This document shows, piece by piece, positions 1 to 10,421 of a stretch of DNA of 64,000 nucleotides. The stretch spans positions 1,123,501 through 1,187,500 of the forward strand of contig CANJKZ010000396.1 of assembly GCA_947471745.1 (NCBI GenBank), written 5' to 3'. The notes under the pieces are model-generated. The model was not told where the DNA came from, searched no databases, and was given only the letters and a program-made list of their open reading frames with translations. A program made the translations under genes and the position numbers. Every line of letters begins with the position of its first letter. Position 1 is the first letter of the stretch. The DNA is from Closterium sp. Naga37s-1 (Eukaryota; Streptophyta; Zygnematophyceae; Desmidiales; Closteriaceae).

Positions 1-3000
1 AGGTGCAGGCGCTGCTTCGGCATCAGAGGGCGTTCCTTCCAAGTCAGGGGGACTTGGGGCAGCAGCAGCTGCTGCTGCAGGGAGAGGAGGAAGAGGAGGA
101 ACCGACACTTCAGGTTCAAAAGCCACCCTCCTCTTTTTCTTACCCTTACCCTTGCCCTTTACTGCAGGACCCGGCTCTGCAAGCAAGGGGCTTGAGCCTG
201 CAAGCAAGGGGCTTGAGCCTGTAGTGGCAGCAGCAATAGCAGCAGTAGCAGCAGGAGTGTCAGAAATTCTACTCTCAGGCTCTGGCTGAGGCTCAGGAGC
301 AACTTTCCTTCCCTTCTTACCCTTGCCCTTCTGTGTGCATGAGGCAGGGTGTACACCAGACGACATGGGAGCAGCAACAAGCACCTCCATATCACCATCA
401 CGAGCAGCAGTAGCAGCAGCAGCAGCAGTAGCAGCAGCATCATTAGCAGAAGCAGCCACTGCCGCTGCCACAGCTGCCATGACAAACCTCTCCTCCTTTC
501 TCTTCTCTCGCCGCCTCCTCCTCGCCTCTCTCCTCGCCTCTCTCTCGCTCTCTTCGCTCCCTCTCGCCTCAAGTTGTTCCTCCATCTCCTGATCTGCCTC
601 CTCCACCCCTTCTACCCGTTCGTCCTCTTCTCCTTCTTCCTTTTCCTCCTCCTCACCTTCCTCCCTTTCCTCCTCCCCTTCTTTCCTTTCCTCCGCCTCC
701 CCATCCTCCTTCCCTTCCTCTTCCCTTTCATCCCTTTCCTCCTCCTCCCCTTCCTCCTTTTCCTCCTCATGCCTTCGCTTGACCCTTTTCCCTTTCTTCT
801 TCCCTTTATCCTTGCTTTTCTTCCTTCCTCCCTCTTCAGCCATATCCTCCTCCCTGTCCTCCTCACGTCTCTCCTCCTCCCTCTCAACCTTCTGACCTTT
901 CTTCTTCCCAATCTTCTTTTCTTTCTTCTTCCTTCCCCTTTCATCCCTTGCCTCCCTGTCCTCCTCCTCCTCCACCTCCTCCATCCCCTCCTCTTCCTCC
1001 TCACTCTCTACACCATTCCTTTCCACCTTCTTTCCCTTCTTCATCCCTCTCTTATTACTTCCCTTCTTCCCCTTCTCTTCACCCATCTCCAATTCCCTTT
1101 CCTCCTCACTCTCCCCACCTACAAACACCACATTCTTTCCTTTCTTCACCCGCTTATCTCTATTCCCCTTCTTCTCTTGCAACTTAACCGTCACCTCCTC
1201 CCTCACCTCCTTTTCATCCTCCTCCCTTTCGTCCTCGCGTTCCTCCTCCTTTTCCTCCTCCCTATCCTCCTCCCTCTCCTGATCACCATCCCCACCTCTC
1301 CTACTCCCCTTTCGTCCTTTCTTCATCTTTTTACTCTCACTTCCCTTCTTCTTTCTCTCTCCACCCGTCTCCTCCTCCCTCTCCTCCTCCCTCTCCTCAT
1401 CAATCTCCTCATCCTTCCTCTCCACCCCTTTACCTTTCTTTCTCCCGTTTCTCTGCCTTCCCCTTTTCCCTTCCTCCCCACCGCCCACCTCTTCCCATGC
1501 CTCCTCGACCTCCTCCCCTTCCTCCTCGGTCGTCTCGCCCCTCGTTTCCAGCTTTTCACCTCCATTCTTCCCTTTCTTCTTTCTCCCCCTTTTCTCCTTT
1601 TCTCCATCCCTCCCCTCGTTCGTTTCCTCTTCCCTTTCCTCCTCACTATCTTCACCCGTCCTCTTCACCTTTTCTCCTCTCTTCACCTTTCCTCCTCTCT
1701 TCGCCTTTTTATTCCCTTTTCCCTTCTTCCCACCCACTCCACCCCTCTCCACCCATGCCTCCTCCCCTTCCTCCTCACTCTCCTCACTTCTTACCTCCAC
1801 CTTTTTCCCTCCCTTCATCAATCTCAACATTCTTCCCTTCTTTTCTCCTTCTGCATCCCTCTCCCAGCCAGCCTCATCTTGTGCCTCCTCCCATTCCCCC
1901 TCACTATCCTCACTTCTTATCTCCACCTTCTTCCCTCCTTTCATCAATCTCAACCTTCTTCCCTTCTTCCCTCCCACTACACCCCTCTCCTCCTCCCATA
2001 CCTCCTCATTCTCTTCATCCGTCCTCTCCACCTGCTTACCTTTCTTCATCCCTTTATTCCCTTTTCCCTTCTTTCCTCGCTCTCCACCCCTCCTCTCTTC
2101 CCTCTCCTCTTCCTTCTCTCCTCCCCCGTCCCCCTCACGCTCCTCCACCCTCTCTTCCCCTTCCTCCTCACTCCCCTCTCGCTCCTCGTCCCCTTCCCTT
2201 TCCTCCTCCGTTTCCTTCCTCTCATGCTCCTCCCTCTCCTCTACCCTCTTCTCTTCTCTCTCCTCTTCATCCTCTTCCTCGCTATCCCCACCAATGACCT
2301 TCAAAGCAGTTCTTCGACTGCTCTTCACACCCTTGCTTTCTTTTTCCTCCTCACTCTCTTCTTCATTCTCCTCCCCACTCCTCTCTTCGTTATCCTCCCC
2401 ACTCCTCTCTCCGTTCGCCTCCTCAATCCCCACTTCCGTCTCCTCCCCCTCCCCACCATCCCACTCCTCACTCTCCTCTTCATTCTCCGGTTGATACTCA
2501 TCCTCGCTCTCCTTCTCACTCTCTTCACTCTCCTTCTCACTCCCATCACTCTCCTTCTCACTCCCCTCACCCTCCTTCTCACTCTCCTCTTCCTCCTCCT
2601 CGTCACTATCCCCACCAAACAACTTTAACAAACTTTTCGCTCTACGTTTCCCACCCTTGCTCTTATTTTCTTCCTCTTCCCTCTCCTCCTCCTCCTCATC
2701 CCTTTCCTTCTCCCTCTCCTCCTCCCTCTCCTCCTCCCCTTCCTCCTCCCCTTCCTCCTCCCCCTCCTCCTCCCTCTCCTCCTCACTCTCCTCCTCCCCC
2801 TCCTCCTCACTATCACCACCAAACAGCTTCAAAATGTTTTTTCCTCTGCTCTTCTGCTTCTTTCCTTCCTCCACACCATCCACTTCCATCTCCTCATTCT
2901 CCACCCCTCTCTCCTCCTCACTCTCCTTCTCACTCTCCTCCTCCCTCTCCTCTTCACTCCCCTCCTCCCTCTCCTCCTCACTCCCTTCCTCACTCCCTTC

Positions 3001-3524
3001 CTCACTCCCTTCCTCGCTCCCCTCCTCACTCTCCTCACTATCACCACCAAAAAACTTCAAAACGTTTTTACCTCTCCTCTTCCCAACACTCCTCTTCTTC
3101 CCTCCCTTCCCCTTCCTCCTCCCCCCTTTCTCCCCCTCCCCCTCACTCCCCTCACTCCCCTCGCTCACCTCGCTTTCCTCCCCCTCTTTTCCCCCCAGCT
3201 TCACTCTTTTCTTCTTGCCACCTGCTTCGTCCTCCCCCTCCACCTCCTCCTCCTCTTCCCCCTCTTCCTCTTCCCAGTATCTTTTCTTCCTCTTCTTACC
3301 CCCCCCCTTGCCACTCCCCTCCTCTGCCTTCTTCCTGTGCCAAAGCCTGCACTTCTTCCCTGCTGCGCAATCCCCTTTAGAAGCAAACTCGGGACACTCA
3401 TACGTGTGCTGCTGTGTGCACGCAAGCCCTTTCTCGCAGTATCCCCTGAGAAAAGCGGGGCACACGGGGGTGCCTGCTGGGAGCTTCACATGGCGATACA
3501 CGCATGGCTTGTTGCTGCATGTGC
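1..3524 (-). CDS. Last visible exon of the ZC3H3-like gene: fingers 3-5 and Lys/Glu tail
   Basis: The exon begins at acceptor CCAG/GCACATG and finishes finger 3, adds fingers 4 and 5, then stays open for about 1,174 codons to the window edge. The tail alternates KKGKK and EEEREEE blocks. At least four times it carries a repeated motif of form K-x-[VIL]-LK-[FL]-FGGDSEEE (near 3050, 2820, 2615, with a variant near 2290, and a weaker GGESEEE near 1120). The GGDS(D/E)EE cores fit casein-kinase-2 sites (inference). Nearer the edge it turns Ala/Pro-rich (SSPLLAGSSPLLAEP). The complementary strand is pyrimidine-rich and also shows long open frames, which are shadows. Confidence 0.8.
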
Positions 3525-6500
3525 CTGGTGGGGGAAGGGAGGGAGAAGGGGGGAGCCAATGGCGGTGTGCTTGGGTGAGCTGAGCGCACGGGGGGGTGCC
3601 TGCTGGGAGCTTCACATGGCGATACACGCATGGCTTGTTGCTGCAGGTGCCTGGTGTGGGAAAGAGGCGGGGTGGCGGGAGTGGGGTGGTGGGCTGTTAC
3701 TGGGTATAAAAGCAGAGAGATCAAGTGAGCTGAGAAAATCAGGGCACACGGGGGTGGGTGCTGGGAGCTTCACATGGCAATATACACACGGCTTGTTGCT
3801 GCACAACGCGTAGGTTCAAAACAAGCCGCGTGAAACAAGAGCCAGACTAGGGACTTGCGGGTGCACGGCCAAGCTAGTGCATCACACACAAATAACCTAG
3901 CAGGGCACAACCTGACCTGACAGACTCACCCTTGGAAAAGAAGGTGCAATCGGGCATACGCTCTGGGATGATCTGCAGAGAGAGAGAATAGAAAAGGGAG
4001 GGGCGAGGAGATCGATACGGGGGGAAAGTATAGTCACTCTTCGGAAGGTGCAGTTGCGTCGGGTTTACGACGACCTGAGTGACCAGTTCGAAACAAACAG
4101 CTTCAAATTTTAAGAAAAGAGGCGGCTTTGTTTGGTTTGATTTGAGGTGATCCGGTCCGGTGATTACACACCATCCAGTATTCACACTTACCTTGTGTGT
4201 GAGCTTGCATCTAGACTCGTCACACTCCATCCCCCTTATAAACCGCACACATAACGCCACTTTGCTCGCATCGTGCAGGAAACGGCAATCCTTCTTGCTG
4301 CACTGCCCCAGCCGAGTGAAGTACTGGCACAGCTGCTGCTGCTGCTTCTGCCGCCTGTAGCGCGCATTTTGAAGGCTGTAGCGCACTCGAGCCCTGATGT
4401 GAGCGGAGGGAGAGGGGTTGGGAAAGGAAAAGAGGGGAAGGAAGGGGAGATGCGGATTGGAGAGCGGGAGCGGAGGGTGGTTGGTCAACGGAAAGGGACG
4501 AGGGCAGAGCGGGGTGGGTGGAAGGAAGGGAGAAGAGCGGGGAGGGGGGAGTGGGGGTTGCAATGTACGCTCCTCCTCCCAGCTCCCCGCTCCCCCTCCC
4601 AGCTCCCCGCTCAGCATGCGTGTGGCGCGTGGTGTGAGAACACAACCACTCTCCACCACGCCCCGTGCTGCTGCCCCACCCCGCCCCGTGCTGCTGCCCC
4701 ACCCCGCCCCATGCTGCTGCCCCGCTACAAAGGCCTTTGAGTCCTGAAACAGCTGGTTGCCCTGCCTGCCCACACGCGGGTACCAGGTGCTCGTGAGAGG
4801 TGCAGTGAGAGGTGCAGTGAGAGGTGCAGTGAGAGGCACGAAGGTGTGCTCTGTTTGTGCCCTGCCTTTTGAGTCGACTCAAAGGTGACTTTTGAGTCGA
4901 CTCAAAAGTCACAGGCGGGTAGCAGGTGCTTGTGAGAGGTGCAGTGGGAGGCACGAAGGTGTGCTCTGTTTGTGCCCTGCCTGCCCGCACGCGGGTAGCT
5001 GGTGGCTGTAGTAAGAGATGTTTTGAGACGTCTCAAAACATCACTTTTATCAAGTGAGAGGCGGGAAGGTGTGCTCTGTTTGTGCCCTGCCTGCCTGCAC
5101 GCGGGTAGCTGGTGGCTGTAGTAAGAGGCACTCACCCAACCCAACTCACTCACCCGGCAGCCGTTCGCATGGCAGCTGTGCAGTCCCGCACCAACTGGTT
5201 GCCCTGCCTGCCCACACGCCTGTAGCTGGTGGCAGCGAGAGCAGAAGGAATGCCAAATGCCCCTCTCACACACGACTCACTCACCCAGCAGCGGTGCGCA
5301 TGGCCGCCTTGGAGTCCCGCACCAACTGGTTGCCCTGCCTGCCCACACGCCTGTAGCTGGTGGCAGCGAGAGCAGAAGGAATGCCAAATGCCCCTCTCAC
5401 ACACGACTCACTCACCCAGCAGCGGTGCGCATGGCCGCCTTGGAGTCCCGCACCAACTGGTTGCCCTGCCTGCCTGCCCACACGCCGGTAACTCCTGGCA
5501 GCAAGAGCACAAGAACAATGCCCCCTGATAGACAGATTTGGGATCAAAAGGGCCCTCTCTCGCACCCGACTCACCCAGCAGCGGTGCGCATGGCCGTCTT
5601 TGAGTCCCGCACCAACTGGTTGCCCTGCCTGCCCACACGCCTGTAGTTCGTGGCTGGAGGCTGGTGGCAGCAGCTGGTGCAGTGTAGCAGTGAGAGGCAC
5701 GGGCAAGTGTGGTTCGTGATTCGACATAACAGTCCATTCTCACACAACTGACCCGGCAGCAGTGCGCATGGCAGCCTTGGAGTCCCGCACCAGCTGGTTG
5801 CCCTGCCTGCCAGCACGCCGATAGCTCGTGGCAGTGAGAGCAGCAGTGAGCGGCACTGGCAGGTGTGCGTGTGCGTGTGCCTTGCCACGTGGCGACTTGT
5901 CCTTGGCTGAACCGCCTGCTGGGAAGGGGAAAGCAAAATAGCACAGCTGATCAAGAATATCCGCGCACAGCACTATATAAGGAAAGTAGGCATTGTGAAA
6001 CGCATTGCATATCTTCCCTCTCCTCTACTCACTGTTCAAGCGCACAAGCGAATGGTTCCTGAGACGTCTCCCCCCGTCCCCAGCCCTCCCCCTCCTACTC
6101 ACTGCTCAGGCGCACGAGCGAACAGCCCTTGAGGCATTGCATGACTGTTTGCCCCAACCACCCTCAACTCAAACTCCCTAGCTCCCAAGTTGACTTTTGA
6201 GTCGACTCAAAAGTCAACTGTTTGCCCCAACCACCCTGAACTCAAACTCCCTAGCTCCCAAGTTGACTTTTGAGTCGAATCAAAAGTCAACTGTTTGCCC
6301 CAACCACCCTGAACTCAAACTCCCTAGCTCCCAAGTTGACTTTTGAGTCGACTCAAAAGTCAACTGTTTGCCCCAACCACCCTGAACTCAAACTCCCTAG
6401 CTCCCAAGTTGACTTTTGAGTCGACTCAAAAGTCAACTGTTTGCCCCAACCACCCTGAACTCAAACTCCCTAGCTCCCAAGTTGACTTTTGAGTCAACTC

Positions 6501-9500
6501 AAAAGTCAACTGTTTGCCCCAACCACCCTGAACTCAAACTCCCTAGCTCCCAAGTTGACTTTTGAGTCGACTCAAAAGTCAACTGTTTGCCCCAACCACC
6601 CTGAACTCAAACTCCCTAGCTCCCAAGTTGACTTTTGAGTCGACTCAAAAGTCAACTGTTTGCCCCAACCACCCTCAACTCAAACTCCCTAGCTCCCAAG
6701 TTGACTTTTGAGTCAACTCAAAAGTCAACTGTTTGCCCCAACCACCCTGAACTCAAACTCCCTAGCTCCCAAGTTGACTTTTGAGTCGACTCAAAAGTCA
6801 ACTGTTTGCCCCAACCACCCTGAACTCAAACTCCCTAGCTCCCAAGTTGACTTTTGAGTCGACTCAAAAGTCAACTGTTTGCCCCAACCACCCTCAACTC
6901 AAACTCCCTAGCTCCCAAGTTGACTTTTGAGTCGACTCAAAAGTCAACTGTTTGCCCCAACCACCCTGAACTCAAACTCCCTAGCTCCCAAGTTGACTTT
7001 TGAGTCGACTCAAAAGTCAACTGTTTGCCCCAACCACCCTGAACTCAAACTCCCTAGCTCCCAAGTTGACTTTTGAGTCGACTCAAAAGTCAACTGTTTG
7101 TCCCAACCACCCTGAACTCAAACTCCCTAGCTCCCAAGTTGACTTTTGAGTCGACTCAAAAGTCAACTGTTTGCCCCAACCACCCTGAACTCAAACTCCC
7201 TAGCTCCCAAGTTGACTTTTGAGTCGACTCAAAAGTCAACTGTTTGTCCCAACCACCCTGAACTCAAACTCCCTAGCTCCCAAGTTGACTTTTGAGTCGA
7301 CTCAAAAGTCAACTGTTTGCCCCAACCACCCTGAACTCAAACTCCCTAGCTCCCAAGTTGACTTTTGAGTCGACTCAAAAGTCAACTGTTTGCCCCAACC
7401 ACCCTCAACTCAAACTCCCTAGCTCCCAAGTTGACTTTTGAGTCGACTCAAAAGTCAACTGTTTGCCCCAACCACCCTGAACTCAAACTCCCTAGCTCCC
7501 AAGTTGACTTTTGAGTCGACTCAAAAGTCAACTGTTTGCCCCAACCACCCTGAACTCAAACTCCCTAGCTCCCAAGTTGACTTTTGAGTCGACTCAAAAG
7601 TCAACTGTTTGTCCCAACCACCCTGAACTCAAACTCCCTAGCTCCCAAGTTGACTTTTGAGTCGACTCAAAAGTCAACTGTTTGCCCCAACCACCCTGAA
7701 CTCAAACTCCCTAGCTCCCAAGTTGACTTTTGAGTCGACTCAAAAGTCAACTGTTTGCCCCAACCACCCTGAACTCAAACTCCCTAGCTCCCAAGTTGAC
7801 TTTTGAGTCGAATCAAAAGTCAACTGTTTGCCCCAACCACCCTGAACTCAAACTCCCTAGCTCCCAAGTTGACTTTTGAGTCGACTCAAAAGTCAACTGT
7901 TTGCCCCAACCACCCTGAACTCAAACTCCCTAGCTCCCAAGTTGACTTTTGAGTCGACTCAAAAGTCAACTGTTTGCCCCAACCACCCTGAACTCAAACT
8001 CCCTAGCTCCCAAGTTGACTTTTGAGTCAACTCAAAAGTCAACTGTTTGCCCCAACCACCCTGAACTCAAACTCCCTAGCTCCCAAGTTGACTTTTGAGT
8101 CGACTCAAAAGTCAACTGTTTGCCCCAACCACCCTGAACTCAAACTCCCTAGCTCCCAAGTTGACTTTTGAGTCGACTCAAAAGTCAACTGTTTGCCCCA
8201 ACCACCCTCAACTCAAACTCCCTAGCTCCCAAGTTGACTTTTGAGTCAACTCAAAAGTCAACTGTTTGCCCCAACCACCCTGAACTCAAACTCCCTAGCT
8301 CCCAAGTTGACTTTTGAGTCGACTCAAAAGTCAACTGTTTGCCCCAACCACCCTGAACTCAAACTCCCTAGCTCCCAAGTTGACTTTTGAGTCGACTCAA
8401 AAGTCAACTGTTTGCCCCAACCACCCTCAACTCAAACTCCCTAGCTCCCAAGTTGACTTTTGAGTCGACTCAAAAGTCAACTGTTTGCCCCAACCACCCT
8501 GAACTCAAACTCCCTAGCTCCCAAGTTGACTTTTGAGTCGACTCAAAAGTCAACTGTTTGCCCCAACCACCCTGAACTCAAACTCCCTAGCTCCCAAGTT
8601 GACTTTTGAGTCGACTCAAAAGTCAACTGTTTGTCCCAACCACCCTGAACTCAAACTCCCTAGCTCCCAAGTTGACTTTTGAGTCGACTCAAAAGTCAAC
8701 TGTTTGCCCCAACCACCCTGAACTCAAACTCCCTAGCTCCCAAGTTGACTTTTGAGTCGACTCAAAAGTCAACTGTTTGTCCCAACCACCCTGAACTCAA
8801 ACTCCCTAGCTCCCAAGTTGACTTTTGAGTCGACTCAAAAGTCAACTGTTTGCCCCAACCACCCTGAACTCAAACTCCCTAGCTCCCAAGTTGACTTTTG
8901 AGTCGACTCAAAAGTCAACTGTTTGCCCCAACCACCCTCAACTCAAACTCCCTAGCTCCCAAGTTGACTTTTGAGTCGACTCAAAAGTCAACTGTTTGCC
9001 CCAACCACCCTGAACTCAAACTCCCTAGCTCCCAAGTTGACTTTTGAGTCGACTCAAAAGTCAACTGTTTGCCCCAACCACCCTGAACTCAAACTCCCTA
9101 GCTCCCAAGTTGACTTTTGAGTCGACTCAAAAGTCAACTGTTTGTCCCAACCACCCTGAACTCAAACTCCTTAGCTCCCAAGTTGACTTTTGAGTCGACT
9201 CAAAAGTCAACTGTTTGCCCCAACCACCCTGAACTCAAACTCCCTAGCTCCCAAGTTGACTTATGAGTCGACTCAAAAGTCAACTGTTTGTCCCAACCAC
9301 CCTGAACTCAAACTCCCTAGCTCCCAAGTTGACTTTTGAGTCGACTCAAAAGTCAACTGTTTGTCCCAACCACCCTGAACTCAAACTCCCTAGCTCCCAA
9401 GTTGACTTTTGAGTCGTGTTTGTCCCAACCACCCTGAACTCAAACTCCCTAGCTCCCAAGTTGACTTTTGAGTCGACTCAAAAGTCAACTGTTTGTCCCA

Positions 9501-10390
9501 ACCACCCTGAACTCAAACTCCCTAGCTCCCAAGTTGACTTTTGAGTCGACTCAAAAGTCAACTGTTTGCCCCAACCACCCTGAACTCAAACTCCCTAGCT
9601 CCCAAGTTGACTTTTGAGTCGACTCAAAAGTCAACTGTTTGCCCCAACCACCCTGAACTCAAACTCCCTAGCTCCCTCCCAACGCCTCGAGCACCCCCTC
9701 AACCCAGCAGCACCCACGAGCATCCCCCCTTTACTCACTGCTCAGGCGCACGAGCGAGCGGCCCTTGGCTGCCAGTCGATATACTGAGGACCCCTGAAAC
9801 ACCGTGGCTGCAGGGGTGGAGAGGTGTGAGGAGGGGTGGAGAGGAATGAGGAGGGGTCAGAGTAGAATATTGAAACCATAAAACTGAGGTGCGGAACCGA
9901 TTCCTTCTACACCTGTGCAGCCACAATCCTTCCCCCACACCCACTCCCAACAGATGCTCCCAACCCTCTCCTTTTTCCTTTCCCCTTACACACTCACTCT
10001 GCTGCCGCCTTGCTGCCAGAATAGCAGCACCGGCTTTTTTCGCCGCCGCCCGGGAAGCCATCCGGGCAGCCTTAACTTTTGCGTTCTCTGCCCGGATGCA
10101 CTCTTTTTCTGCCCGCCTCTTAGCCCGCTGCTCCGCCTGGCTCCTTGCAATCGCCTTCTTTGCTTTCTCCACTGCCTCTTTGCGCTGTCGATGCTTCCTG
10201 GAAGCTTCCGCCGCTGCCTTGGTGGCCTCCTGAAGGATCCAAAGGAGAGGAAAACGCAACAGTAGAGTGGAAAGAAAGAAAGAAAAAACTAAAGAAAGAA
10301 AAGAAAGAAAAAAACTCAAGAAAGAAAGAAAGAAAAAAACTAAAGAAAGAAAGAAAGAAAGAACTAAAGAAAGAAAGAAAGAAAAAACTA

Positions 10391-10421
<31 letters not shown>

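Noticed and set aside
349-2628. Long plus-strand Leu/Pro/Ser frame
   Set aside because: It is the complement of the Lys/Glu tail of the ZC3H3-like protein; its composition is a mirror of GAG/AAG codons and it has no domain.
6167-9676. CRISPR-like palindromic repeats with spacers
   Set aside because: The spacers are identical between units and the context is a eukaryotic intron, so this is a satellite.
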